Below, piece after piece: positions 33,745 through 45,189 of a DNA stretch of 64,000 bases. This DNA is from Eucommia ulmoides (Eukaryota; Streptophyta; Magnoliopsida; Garryales; Eucommiaceae). The notes beneath the pieces were generated by a model. The model saw only the letters and a program-made list of their open reading frames with translations, was not told where the DNA came from and made no database searches. The stretch is from NCBI GenBank assembly GCA_016647705.1, contig CM028335.1, positions 19,570,905 to 19,634,904 on the forward strand, given 5' to 3'. The number at the start of each line of letters is the position of its first letter. Positions within the stretch are counted from its first letter, which is position 1. Made by a program: the position numbers and the translations under genes.

Positions 33745-34339
33745 GTTTCTGTTTTTCCTTTACCTAGTTCCAATATATTGTATTATATTTGTGTAAAAAA
33801 TCTAAAGGTTAAATTGATAAAAATTATCATATCCTTCAACTTTGAACATCATTTGATTTTGGTTGAATTAAGTTTGACATGTAGCATATGAGTTATATGT
33901 TATAACTCATTTCATAGCTATTCCTTCTACAGTTCTACCCACATTTCTTGTATCCATCATGCTTAGACTAGTTTGGTTCCTTTTTGATTAAGGATTACTC
34001 AGAGATATCCTGAAGTGAAGAGTCAGCCATTGCTTTCTTGATTGATCAAGAATAACACATTATGCTTGTATCCTTAGTAAAGGGAGCGGTAGTAGTATAA
34101 ATAATCCAGAAAAATGCATCCAATAATTGGTTCAATTTCAATTGTAGTGTAAATTTTACGTGAAAAGTAAAGTGAGCATCAGTCTTACCCTAATGTGTGA
34201 TCAAGTAATTCAATTTAGTATGGGAAAATGGTTATTATGTTTTAATTTGGTGTTAAGGTATTTAGAAGTAAAAAATATAGATCGATTGCACGTTCTATTT
34301 TTCTATAGCAGTGATTCTTTGCCCCTTATTTTTTCCCAG

Positions 34340-34381
34340 ACTCGTTTGAATGAGATCTTCTGGAGTGGAGACAATTCATAA
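34340..34381 (+). pseudogene. captured exon of a VIP/VIH kinase, exon 3 of 3 (partial)
   Basis: After a TTCCCAG acceptor the frame reads TRLNEIFWSGDNS and then TAA. It corresponds to the ARLNEIITSG segment that follows EMEEAK in VIH proteins. Sequence diverges after RLNEI and terminates, so the capture ends or decays here. Confidence 0.7.
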
Positions 34382-34414
34382 TAGGGGATCATCTGAAAAC
34401 CTTTGTTTTTGTAG

Positions 34415-35119
34415 CTGCTAGTTTATTTTTTTCTAGCTGTTCTTTTTTAAGTTGCAAGTGTATTTTTTAACTTAATGTTTTTTTTTAGTTGCAGGACTTC
34501 ATTTTTGAATCATCTGATGACAAAAGCTAGTTGAACTTCACCTTTTGATGTTCTACGACCGAGACATTGGTAGATTAATTCACCATAAGTTAGTTGTTTG
34601 TTTTTTTTTTTTTATACTTGATAGAAATTTTACATTTTAGACATTTATAGTTATAGAAATTCAAGTTTATGATTTTTGTACTAAAAATAATGTTACTTGT
34701 GTTTTTTATGTTGATATAGAATTCTTATATCATGTGAAATTTAATTTTAGTTATTTTTTATAGTATTTTTTATAAAATTGTGCGTTATTTTTTTTAATAT
34801 ATATATATATATGAGAAACTATCACAGTTTTTAAATGTGATAGAAAATAGGGTAGACATCTCGGTTTGATACCAAACTGAGATAAATATTGTCCAAATAA
34901 TCACATTTTTTTTTTAAATTTCATCACATATATATGATATTTTAATCACATTTGAAAATCGACATATAAAAAGTCTACTATCTCGGTTTTTAACTGTGAT
35001 AAAAAATATACCATCTCGATTTTTAATTGTGATAAAAAGTCTATTTTATTCACACTGCATACTATCACGGTCAGGTTTGGAGCAAAAAACGGTGATAAAA
35101 AGTCTTTTTTCTTGTAGTG
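34415..35119 (+). repeat. conserved 3' end block of the Pack-CACTA family
   Basis: This segment (GCAAGTGTATTTTTTAACTT, then a TTTTTGAATCA / GACAAAAGCTAGTTGAAC block, then subterminal CTCGGTTTTTAACTGTGAT repeats) is colinear with 54560-55331 of the second element. The cargo upstream is different. A short frame in it, FYDRDIGRLIHH, is shared by both copies in modified form and may be an older capture. Confidence 0.75.
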
Positions 35120-35122
35120 TCA

Positions 35123-36872
35123 CCACAGTCATATCTCATTTCTTGGGCACCACTTGCACCGGGCTAACCCACTCGCTATCGGATATAGCATATATAATTC
35201 CCGCATTCAAGAGCTTCAATACCTCATCTCTTACCACTTCTTTCATTGCCGGATTTAGCTACCTTTGATGCTCAATGGAAGGTTTGAACGAGTCCTCTAT
35301 CAAGATCTTATGCACGCAAATATCCGAGATAGACCAAGCGAAAGCGGATCGATGTCGCTTCAAAATTCTCAGCAACTTACTCTCATCTTCTTCTGTGAAA
35401 GATGATGAAATTATAACCGGATTGGTTGAATTCTCTCTCAAAAAGATATACCGAAGATACTCCGATAGTTTCTTGAGTATTAATCCACCGTGAGACGGAT
35501 TTGATTCCTTGGGAGAGTTTACAATTTCTTCAATCACTGCCACATGAATAGGATCTTCTACATTTTTAGAATGAGCATCCAAAGTCAGCACGTAGTCCAC
35601 AACTTCAAGTTCCATGGTAGAGTCCTCCTCACCATGATCCCCCATAAATAAGGAATTTGTAAGTGTATGCTCTAATGAATCCGTCTCCACATTTGCAAGA
35701 AAGAATTCTCTCACGCAAGAGTCCACAACATCAACTCGATTGCATTTGGAAAGTTCATCTAGAAAGTTTATTGTTTTAAAAATGTTGAACTTTATCTCTT
35801 CATCATTCACCCTTAATGTCAGATTTCCATAATGCACATCGATTAAGGCCTTTCCTATTGCAAGAAAAGGTCTTCCTAGGATGATCGGGATTACCCTATC
35901 TTCTTCTATTTCTAGCACAACGAAATCCACCGAAAAGATGAATTTGTCGACCTTCACCAACATATCCTCAATGATGCCTTTAGGATAGGTTAACGAACAA
36001 TCCGCCATTTGGAGGGAAATCGTTGTCAGCTTTGCACTCCCAAGCCCCAACTTCCAATAAACGGAAGAAGACATCAAATTAATACTAGCCCCAATATCAC
36101 AAAGAGCCTTATCAAAATGAGATTTCCCGATAGTACAAGGAATTGTCAAACTACCTGGATCCTTCAATTTGGTAGGCAACTTCCTTTGTAGTATTTCACT
36201 ACATTCATCCGTTAGCTTTACCATTTCGTACTCCTCCAACTTTCTCTTCTTAATCATGATATCTTTCAAAAACTTGCCATAGTCGGGCATTTGCTCCAAT
36301 GCATCCGCAAAAGGAATGTTGATGTGAATTTTCTTGAAGATTTCAAGAAATTTTTCAAATTGTGAATCCAACTTCCTCTTTTGGAATCTTTGAGGATATG
36401 TCAACGAAGTAGCTAGAATTGGTGGATTTTCAGAAAATATTACTCGTCCCGGCATCGCCTTTTCATCTCTTCTTCTCTCCTCGACTTTCTCTTGTTTATT
36501 CTCCTCATTCATGTCTCCCTTTTTGTTTTCATTCGACTTCTCCTTTCTTTCTTCGATTTTCTCTTCAACTTCCTCCTCCATATTTGTTCTTGGTTCATCA
36601 TGTTGAATCTCATGACTTACCCTCGGCTCATTTTCCATTGGCTTGCTCACATCCACTTCTCTTCCGCTCCTCAACTGAATCGCCTTGCATTCTCTAGGGT
36701 TGGTTTCCATGTTGCTTGGAAACTTCCCTTTTTGTTGCTCTTGGATGGATCTAGCAAGCTGCGCGATTTGAGTTTTTAAAGATTTCACCGTGGCATTGGT
36801 GTTTGTACAAGTTGTATCAATCGAGTCAAGCAGTGTTTTATGCTTTTTCAACCGGTTATGTGTCTCACGCAT
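35123..36872 (-). pseudogene. Athila gag C-terminus, aspartic protease and start of RT
   Basis: A 537-codon minus frame (36872-35259) has a coiled segment (HNRLKKHKTLLDSID), the NPRECKAIQLRSGREVD motif, a Glu/Lys-rich linker, and RKLDSQFEKFLEIFKKIHIN. The aspartic protease follows with ALCDIGASINLMSSSVY, where the active-site triad reads D-I-G instead of the usual D-T/L-G, then VIPIILGRPFLAIGKALID. The frame ends with EHQ-R-stop at 35259; pol continues in the same frame with LNPAMKEVVRDEVLKLLNAG and EWVSPVQVVPKK, then a TGA where Gly is expected. The CACTA element splits pol just beyond. Confidence 0.88.
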
Positions 36873-38010
36873 AATAGTCTAAGTATCATTCATAAACGAA
36901 CCCAATACTTCATCCAAATTTGATTTTGGATTATGCATCAGGGGTTGTTGCAATTGACGGTTGGATTGCATCAGATATCCCTGATTTTGGTTTCCATATC
37001 CCGGAGGTGGTCGTAAAGAATTCTGATTATTCGCATAAGCAAAATTCTAATGGTTGCGAAGTCCAAGATTGTAATGAGTTGAAATGTTGGTAGCGGGCCT
37101 GAAAGTATAGGCTCGATTGTTCAGAAAGTGGCATTCCTCAAACTCATTATTAAATCCGATTTGAGAACAACTTGCAACATTCTTCTCTCCATGACTTGAC
37201 AAAGCACCTTTAGTAGACAAGGCGACCAATTGTTCTGAGAGCTTGGACACTTGGGCCGATAAAGTTGCGATATGGTCCGATTCTTGAATAGAAGAGACCC
37301 TCTTCCCGTGTTCCTCTCATTCGGCCATTGATAATTATTGGCCGCCATTTCTTCCAACAATACATTAGCTTTACTCGGGGTTTTAGACAACAACGATCCT
37401 CCCGAGGCGGCATCAACGATTGTTCTGGTTTGGCCGTCCAACCTGTTGTAAAAGAGTTGGGTTTGAAACCAGTTCTGATACTCATGTTGAGGACACCTTC
37501 GAAATAAATCTTTGAATCACTCCCACGCTTCAAACAATGGCTCAAAATCTCTTTGGCGAAACTGCGCAATCTTTCCGCGGAGCTGAGAAGTCTTGGAAGG
37601 CGGGAAGAACTTAGTTAGAAACCTTTGAGCTAGGTCCTCCCAAGTGTTTATGCTTCCCGGTTGGATAGATTGGAACCAACCCCGTGCTCTATCATGCAAT
37701 GAGAATGGAAATAACCGCAAATGGATAATATCCTCAGCAACTCCATTTATCTTTACAGTATCACATATCTCCAGAAAAGTGGCCAAACGAACATTGGGAT
37801 CCTCGTGAAGATTCCCGCCATATTGGTTTTGTTTGAACCATGTTGATCAGGGCGGATTTCAACTCGAAATTGTTCGACTGAATCGGTTGTCTCTAGATAC
37901 CGGAGAAGTTCTCCAACATCAATGGTCGATAATAATCCCTAAGGAATTTTTGTGGGCGCTTTGGTTCCGGAGGCTGGAATGCCTGCGGTACTGGCGATTG
38001 CTAGATATGT
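36873..38010 (-). pseudogene. Athila gag, N-terminal and central part
   Basis: On the minus strand FELKSALINMVQ (near 37840) is followed by a one-base insertion. The retrotransposon gag domain then runs ATFLEICDTVKINGVAED, FPFSLHDRARGWFQS and WEDLAQRFLTKFFPPSKT (37786-37517). It continues through YNRLDGQTRTIVDAASGG and a frameshift near 37300 to SKLSEQLVALSTKGALSS (37250-37047). A Pro/Gln/Asn-rich stretch (PPPGYGNQNQGYLMQSNRQL) leads to the next frame. Single-base shifts and stops inactivate it. Confidence 0.85.
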
Positions 38011-38200
38011 TCTTCCACACCGACCATAGTAGTAGATTGATCTTCTTTCTTTTGACGTATTCTTTTACTACGCCGCATGCACTGCTCAGTCACAACAAAT
38101 AAATCAAATAAATGAATGAATTGAATGAAATTTAAGACAAAAGAATTATCCTGATTAACATTTAACCATTTGGTCACAATATCAACCAAATTAAAAATAC

Positions 38201-38221
38201 TATTCCCCAGCAGCGGCGCCA
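38201..38221 (-). other. primer binding site (tRNA-Asp type) of the Athila element
   Basis: The minus strand reads TGGCGCCGCTGCTGGGGAAT, close to the standard TGGCGCCGTTGCCGGGGA. It lies six bases from the LTR inner end. Confidence 0.88.
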
Positions 38222-39173
38222 AAAACTTGTACGTTGAGGAATTCATCGCTCTCGTATTGACTACTCGCAAGTGTACGAGGTCCAATTTTAATATAGTGAT
38301 CATGAGATCGGATATCGTTCCACTAGGAATGGTGTAATTTGGTTGAATATGGTGATTGACATAGTCTCATATTATCCCAATTTTTCAAGAATTGTTTGTA
38401 TTCTATTTAATCTACTAAGATAAATGAAAACTATTAGGTTAGTTCTAATTACATTAATTACTTAGGTATTGATTTCTTTCACATAACACATATTTGACTT
38501 TAATTAGTTAGCTATAACGGTGTTTATCTATTCCAACAATCTCTGTATCTACAACTCCTTTGCCACCTCTCCCGAGTGTAAGGCAGGGGATTACACGACT
38601 TCGTGTCAACGAAGAAGTCTCCCTCAATGCCTTAACGACCCTAGGTCGCGTGATTCTTAAGCCAACGTCATGGATTGCACACGTTCTAACACCTTCCTGG
38701 GTCGTTAGAACATCACGTTGCATTTACCCTAGTTCGAATTCAGGGTTACCTATCCTAAGTGTTAAACCCCGTATTCTCAGTTTATTAGTACAAGCATAAT
38801 ATCAAGAATAATGGTAAACACAATTGAATTTAGACAAACATCCATTAAAGTAACATTAATTCAACTAGCATTTACATGATTTCAACAACACCTAAGTAAC
38901 ATTTAACTAATACTAAATGATCTTAGCTATATACCATTCAAAACAAGAGTGATTCAACATCATTAGATATGGAATATTAATTACAAAGATAAAAACAAGA
39001 GAAGCACGATCAAATCTGAAAGTGAAACGACCCACTGTCGCTAATGATCAACTCGCAAATGATTTCTCTTTGCCCAAATGATGAACCTCCTCCTTGATCT
39101 CTTAAAGATAGCTTAAGAACACTATATTAGGGTTAGGGATGCTGAACAACCTGTTTCAGACGTGTGGAAGAGG

Positions 39174-39182
39174 TATTTATAG
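39174..39182 (-). promoter_or_regulatory. TATA box of the Athila LTR
   Basis: Minus-strand CTATAAATA, about 50 bp downstream of the palindrome array. Same arrangement as at 2364-2372 and 45129-45137. Confidence 0.55.
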
Positions 39183-39229
39183 TCCTAAGATTTCAAAAAT
39201 ATCTAACAAGATATTTTCCTCTGTGAAGA

Positions 39230-39530
39230 GCTGACCGCCGCGGTAGTGGAGATCACCACTGCTGCGGTGGAGAAGTCGGTTAGCTCATCACTGCAGCAGT
39301 GGGATTCTTGCTGCGGTGGTGAGGCTTTTTACGAACTCTCTGTATTTTCTTCACCGCGGCGGTGAGCCTTTCACTGCGGCAGTGGAGCCTTTGAGCAGAA
39401 TCACAACTCTCTGTATTTTCACCGCCGCGGCGGTAGATCTACCAATGCGACGGTGGGACTTTGAGCAGAAAACCTCTTTCTCAGTACTTTCACCGCCGCG
39501 GCGTGGCTTCTACCGCTGCGACGGTGACTT
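39230..39530. repeat. U3 array of about ten GC-rich palindromes
   Basis: Copies and variants of CACCGCCGCGGCGGTG occur near 39234, 39251, 39288, 39308, 39351, 39369, 39420, 39440, 39490 and 39512. They are separated by 10-50 bp of AT-richer sequence with a recurring CTCTGTATTTTC. Confidence 0.85.
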
Positions 39531-39723
39531 GCTGTCTTGAAACCTTATATTTTTTTCAGCATTTTTTTTTGTCGTTCTCCCACCGTTTTGCTCGTTTTAT
39601 AGCTCATTAACGTCCCTACACCTGAATTACGTAATCACTAACAAAAACACAATAAAATATTAATAAAACACTCGAAAACTGGCAAATTTGGTTTAGAAAT
39701 AGATAGGTATTTTACACCTATCA

Positions 39724-42437
39724 CCGGGGCGACTTATCAGAGGCTTGTTAATAAAATGTTTAAGGAGGAAATAGGGAGCACGATGGAGGTATACATCGGC
39801 GACATGCTTGTGAAGAGTAACTAGGCCGAGGACCACCTCGCCCACCTCCAGGCCTACTTCGACAAACTCCGAGCTCATCGCATGAGGCTGAATCTAAACA
39901 AGTGTATTTTCGGCGTGTCCCTTGGTAAATTCTTAGGGTTTACGGTATCGCAATGTGGCATCGACATGAACCTTGACCAGATTAGCGCAGTGCTCGGCAT
40001 GGTACCTTATCGGAACAAGAAGGAGGTCCAAATGCTAACAAGTCGGCTGGCCGCCCTGAACTGGTTTATTTCCAGATCGTCCGAAAAATGCCTCCCATTT
40101 TTCAAAATTCTCCAGGGAGACAAGGCATTCGAATGGACCGAGGAGTATGATCGTGCCTTCGAAGAGTTAAAAAGATATCTCTCGTCGGCTCCTCTGCTCA
40201 CTATGCCCCAAAAGGGCGAGGACCTGCTCCTCTACGTTGCAGCCTCCCCTACGGCTGTGAGTGTCGCCCTGGTCCGGGAGGACACCGATGTCCAGAGCCT
40301 GGTCTACTACTCTAGTCGTGTCCTAACTGATGTAGAGATAAGGTACACGAGGTTGAAAAAGTTGGCTTATGCCTTGCTGATCGCCTCCAGAAAACTACGC
40401 CAATATTTTCAAGCCCACACGATTGTGGTTTTGACGGACCAGCCATTGAGACAGATCCTCCACTCCCTTGACATATCTAGGAGATTAATGAAATATAGCC
40501 TGGAGTTAGGCCAATTCCGCATCGAATATCGCCCCAGAACGACAATCAAGGGATAGGTCCTCCCCGACTTCATAGTCGAGCTGACCTTCCCCTAGGACGA
40601 GACCGTCACCGACCTGGGTCATCCCAGACATATCTCTGAAAGCCTAGGGCAGGCCGACGTCTTGGCCGAGCTGGCGAAGTACCAAGGCGACCTCGGAATC
40701 GACTCGTGGCAACTGTTCACCGACGGATCTTCCATTCAGAGCAGCTCGGGGGCTGGGATAGACCTCGTGGCCCCAGATAAAGAAGAGATAGAGTATACCC
40801 TCAGTCTCAACTTTCGAGCTACAAATAACAAGGCCAAGTACGACATATTACTGGCCGAGCTTCGGTTGGCCCGGGATTTTAATGTAAGATCCCTCCTAGT
40901 AATGTGCAATTCCCTGCTCGTGGTCAATCAGGTTAACGTTGAGTACCTCGCAAAAGACCCGAGCATGGTAGCCTACCTAGAGTGGGTAAAAGACCTGATA
41001 AAGCTCTTCAAGAAGGTGAAAGTCACGCAAGTACCCCAAGAATAAAACAGGCACGCCGACGCCCTGGCCAACTTGGCCTCGGCAGTTGAGTACACACTTA
41101 AGAGGATAGTCGCCGTTGAATTTCTCGTCGAGCTTAGCACAGCTTCCTCGGACGAGCCCGAGTCCATATGTGCCTTGAATTTAGAGCCAACCTGGATGGA
41201 CGCCGTAGTGGGCTATCTCACAAATGGGACGCTTCCCAGTGATCATGCTCACTCTCGAAGAATACGGTACCAGGAAGCACGGTACGCCATCATCGATGGT
41301 GTCCTTTACCGAAATCCTTCTCTGGTCCATATTCCCGATGTCTCCGACCTGAAAAGACCGATTATGTTATGAGGGAGGTCCACGACAGAATTTGCAGAAA
41401 TCACTCAGGGGGTAGGTCCCTAGTTCAGAAGCTGCTCCTGAACTGATATTACTAGCCTAAAATACTAGAGGACGCAAGGGAATTCGTGAAAAGGTGTGAC
41501 AAGTGCTAGCGATTTGCCACACACCCTCACTCCCTGCCGAACAAGCTGGTCCCAATGTCCAGTTTGTGGTCGTTCGCCCAATAGGGTATCGACCTCCTCG
41601 GCCCTATTTCCCTAGGGTTCGGGCAGAGGAAATTTCTGGTCATCGCCATCGACTACTTCACTTAGTAGGTTGAGGCCGAGCCACTGGCGACGATCACCAA
41701 GCAACGAATTCGAGACTTTGTATGGAAATGCATAATTTGCAGGTTTAGAATACTAAGTGATCGTCTCTGACAACGGAAGATAGTTCGATAATGACCTGTT
41801 CACCGAGCTGTGCATCGGGCTTTGGATCAAAACAAAATTCTCCTCCCCCGGCCAACCTCAGGCTAACGGACAGGTCGAAGTCACTAACTGGACTATCTTG
41901 CAAAATCTGAAGACCAGACTTGACAAATCAAAGGGCTTATGGGTGGAATACTTGTATCCCGTGCTAGGGCTTATCACACAATAGCCCGAACCCCGACCAC
42001 GCGAGACTCCCTTCGCGATGACATTTGGTTCGGAGGTTGTAATCCCCGTAGAGGTCGGAATACCATTTATCTGCACCGCCCAACCATTCGACCTAGCTGA
42101 GAACGAAGCCGGCTTGGTTTTGAGACTTGACCTACTTGAAGAAAGAAGAGAACGAGCTCGGGTCTATTAGGCCGCCTACCAATAAGAGACGGCCCGGTAC
42201 TATAATCACCGCGTCCATCCTCACTCTTTTGATGTGGGCGTCCTTGTCGTAAGGAAGGTCACTCTAGCGACTAAGGAAAAAAATGCTGAGAAGCTAGCAC
42301 CCACCTGGGAGGTCCCTACCGTGTAGTTAACGTAGCCCGGTCGGGCACGTACAACTTAGAAACGGAGGAAGGGGTGCCACTCAGGCACCCTTGGAACGTT
42401 GAACACCTCAAACGCTACTACAAAATCGTCGCCTGAA
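39724..42437 (+). pseudogene. Tat-type gypsy pol: RT (C-terminal part), RNase H, integrase
   Basis: The frame starts mid-RT with GATYQRLVNKMFKEEIG. The RT active-site motif reads VYIGDMLVKS, so the first Asp of the usual VYVDDM is Gly. Connection and RNase H follow (LFTDGSSIQSSSGAGIDLV, NNKAKYDILLAELRLAR), with the archaeal-type RNase H continuing to HADALANLAS. Integrase: CDKC-stop-RFATHPHSLPN, GIDLLGPISLGFGQRKFLVI and IDYFT followed by two stops. The C-terminus YRVVNVARSGTYNLETEEG, PLRHPWNVEHLKRYYKIVA ends at TGA near 42437. Stops mostly stand where Gln or Trp is expected. The start of RT is separated by the Athila insertion and is not seen in the window. Confidence 0.9.
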
Positions 42438-43464
42438 AACTAGAAAACTTGCCCAACACTTTGTATTTTGATCTTGCGCGACTTGTAATGCAAAAGGTTA
42501 TGGTAAATGAAAAGAAAGCGTTTTCGGTTCAATGACCTTCTATTTTTAACAAAGTAGCTCACTCGCAGATCGAACCCTGAAGAAGATCAGCAAGTTAAGA
42601 AAAACTGAGCTCAACAAATCGTCTGGGAGGCAAAATGATCCCAAACAAAATTCTAGGGCGGGAAAGGGCAACCCTCTGAGTACCGAGAGGCCGGGGTAAG
42701 ACCTCCCAAGTCCCTTTTCCCTATAAAGGTGAAACCAAACCAGGTTCCGGCCATCAACCCAGGACGAGGTAGCCCTATAAGCCTAGGGATTAATCCGAGG
42801 ATAAAAATAAAATCAAAGGCCACAACCTGGAGAAGAGCGATGAGCCCAAAAATTGGGCTGGTCAAATTGTCTAGGGGGAAAAATCAAACCATATTAGCGT
42901 GTCAACCGACTTGCAGGTCAGCCCGAAAAGACACCACAAAAGCCTGCTTGTACAGGCTCACTTGACTGGCTCGGGGGCAAAGTGTCCGGTAGCAGCATAA
43001 TCATTGGTCCATGCACCAAGTGGCAAAAATCGGCCGGGCACGGAGCAGCTCCTTCAGGCTGAGCCGCCTGGACCACTTGGTCTGTGGAAAGGTTAAGGGG
43101 AACTACCTAGTCGACCACCACAGCTCGCTTTTCATGGGCTTTTCTGGTCGACTGGGGGGCAAGGACCGTGCGGAGTACCGAGCACAATAGTCTTGCTCCA
43201 GCTCGGCAAACCTTGGCTACTTGCGGTGAAGATTAAAAAATTCTTTAGTTCTTTCTTGAAAACGTCGGCATTTATCAAACAAAACGGGCACAAGAGAAAG
43301 AAAAGCAAAAGTATTTTATATTCAGATCAATTTTAAATTTACAAAAAAGAGCATGACTAATGCATACCAGATACAAGCCTGCTATCTACCGGGCCGGACA
43401 AAAAAGAAAGAAGAAAAAGAGATAATTAAAACAAAGTAAGCTGGTCAAGCTGGGCTGGTGGACT
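42438..43464 (+). other. 3' untranslated region of Tat element 2
   Basis: Non-coding and comparatively GC-rich, with repeated GGGGGCAAA- and CTCGGGGGCAAAGT-type segments (near 42870, 42970, 43150) separated by CTGGTCGACT-like motifs. No minisatellite as clear as in Tat element 1. Frames here (for example 42653-42965) are not supported. Confidence 0.55.
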
Positions 43465-45128
43465 GGTCGGCGGCGGCCTCTTTTGCTGTCCCCTACTCCC
43501 GAGTTTTAGATGGTCGGCTCGGCGATAGGGACCGCAGGTGCAGTGTCCAACGCGGGGTCCTGCCTCACCTAAGCCTTAGCAATGTCCTCTCTGGTCAGCT
43601 CGAGGGTCAGTCTTGTGTGATCCACCTCGGGGAACTGTTGGCGCAAGGAGTTAATCGCTCCTTTGAAATCGAGCCCGATTACGCTGACGGTGATGTGGTA
43701 CCGGACAACCGCATTAGCCCAGACGTTCTCAAGCTCGGCTGTGTAGTCCCTATGAAGTTTCTTAAGTTTTGCGTTGGCCACGTGCTCGAATCGCCGGGGC
43801 TCCTCAGCCTTCTCCTCCGCCGCCTCCTTCTCCTCGCGGAGTCTCTCATTTTTGCCGGTGACCTGGTCCGCCTCCTTCTTGAAATCTTCCAGTAGTTGGA
43901 TGTCCTTCTCCCTCTCCTGTATAAGCACGTCAAGCATTTGGATGGACTGGTGTAGATGAGCACCGACCTCCAGCGAGACTGGTAAGGCGTAAAACACGCC
44001 GCTACTTACACTCTCAAGTATACGAGGTCTAAGTTTTAGTATAGTGTGATAATTAAGATTGGGTTATTGTATCCTCAGGGATTGGTGTCGTTACTATCGA
44101 ATACCGCGTTTGTCGTGACCTAATTTTATCTAGGCGAAAAACAAATGTATTTAATTAATTAAACTAATACTAATATACCTAAATTAACTACAATAATATG
44201 CTAATATGCTTTAGGGTGAAGAATTTCCTAGGGATTAACGTGTTTACAAATACGTGTTCAATCTCGATTTACTCACGTTTACGGTGTTCGACCTATTTGA
44301 CAACCTCGGTACGTAAACTCCACCGCTACCTCTCCCTAGTGTAAGACGGGGGAATACATAACTTTGAGCCAACGAAGAAGTCCCCCTCAATGTATTAATG
44401 ACCCTAGGTCATTTCAGTCTCGCCCAGCGTCATTGATTGCACACAATCCAACTCCCTCCCGGGTTATTCGATCGTCGCATTGTATTTACCCTATTGACAA
44501 TCTTCATTCTAAAACTCCCTTGCCACCTCTCCCGAGTGTAAGACGAGGGATATAACGCAACTTCAAGTCAATGAAGAAGTCCCCCTCAACGTCTTAATGA
44601 CCCTAGGTAGCGTGTGTCTTACCCCACGTCATTGATTCTCCACAATTCAAACCCCGACCGGGTTATAGAATCGTGGCGTTTGTTTACCCTAATCCGAATC
44701 TGAGGTTTTTCAAAATCACATATTCTCTATTTATCAATCCAAGCATAATAAAAAAATAATACGATAAACACAATTAAACTACGAAGAACAAACATAAACG
44801 TAACACCGAAATCATCCAAACAACGTATTTATAAATTATATGTTAATCCCTACTACAATCCATATTTAACTCGAGGCCATAGCCACATATACAATAGAAT
44901 AATGAGATAAACATGATCACATGATCCTAAGATAAAGAAATAAGGAAAAACAATCGAAGAACTTAGCCTCGTCCCAAGATAAACCGCTAAGAATGCTCAA
45001 CGATCGATTAGCCATCTTCTCCACTTCGGGATGTGAGCTCCACCTCTAAAACTCCTAAACCTAGGCTTAAATATAGCGTAAGGTGCTAAAAAAATCAAGA
45101 GAGACCGGAGAGGGGAGAGGAGAGAGGG

Positions 45129-45137
45129 TATTTATAG
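45129..45137 (-). promoter_or_regulatory. TATA box of the solo LTR
   Basis: Minus-strand CTATAAATA within CCTCTCTCC-rich sequence, about 55 bp from the first CGCCTAGGCG palindrome. Confidence 0.55.
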
Positions 45138-45189
45138 CCAAAATATCCTAAAAATATCTAAAAATATCTCAAGACTGTGTAGGGAAAAT

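Larger units (their letters stand above)
31937..35119 (+). mobile_element. Pack-type CACTA transposon, 3.18 kb
   Basis: The terminal inverted repeats are CACTACAAGAAAA on the left and the complementary TTTCTTGTAGTG on the right. TCA flanks both ends (31934-31936 and 35120-35122), the 3-bp duplication expected of CACTA (CMC/En-Spm) elements. The subterminal parts contain repeated ATCTCGGTTTTTAACTGTGA motifs near both ends. No transposase is encoded. The interior carries host gene exon fragments: an unassigned first exon (32434-32586), CID-type exons (32577-32840, 32966-33073) and VIH-type exons (33531-33593, 33670-33744, 34340-34381). Ends and subterminal blocks match the elements at 52448-55331 and 63043 onward. 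Confidence 0.92.
30925..39723 (-). mobile_element. truncated Athila-type Ty3/gypsy element
   Basis: On the minus strand the order is 5' LTR (38228-39723), PBS, gag, protease, RT, then part of RNase H ending in VYTYYAA at about 30925. The integrase and 3' LTR are missing. The body is interrupted by a CACTA transposon (31937-35119). Protein wording (ALCDIGASINLM, VPIILGRPFLAIGKALIDV, FLDGYSGYNQIAITPEDQEK) is characteristic of Athila. The right boundary abuts the RT of a plus-strand Tat element, showing that Athila inserted into Tat. Confidence 0.85.
38228..39723 (-). mobile_element. 5' LTR of the Athila element
   Basis: Plus-strand ends TGTACGTTGAGG and ACACCTATCA give 1,496 bp with TG...CA. 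The inner end abuts the PBS. A TATA box lies at 39174-39182. Upstream of it (39230-39530) is an array of about ten CACCGCCGCGGCGGTG-like palindromes. The outer end adjoins Tat RT sequence. The outer end and the AT-rich stretch next to it are shared with the LTR remnant ending at 2806 and the solo LTR ending at 45675. Confidence 0.85.

Noticed and set aside
36009..36779. Plus-strand frames opposite the Athila protease and gag
   Set aside because: Shadows of the 537-codon minus-strand coding frame.
43679..43963. Arg-rich minus frame and Ser-rich plus frames around 43.7-43.96 kb
   Set aside because: Shadows of the coiled-coil exon read in the 43569-43988 frame.
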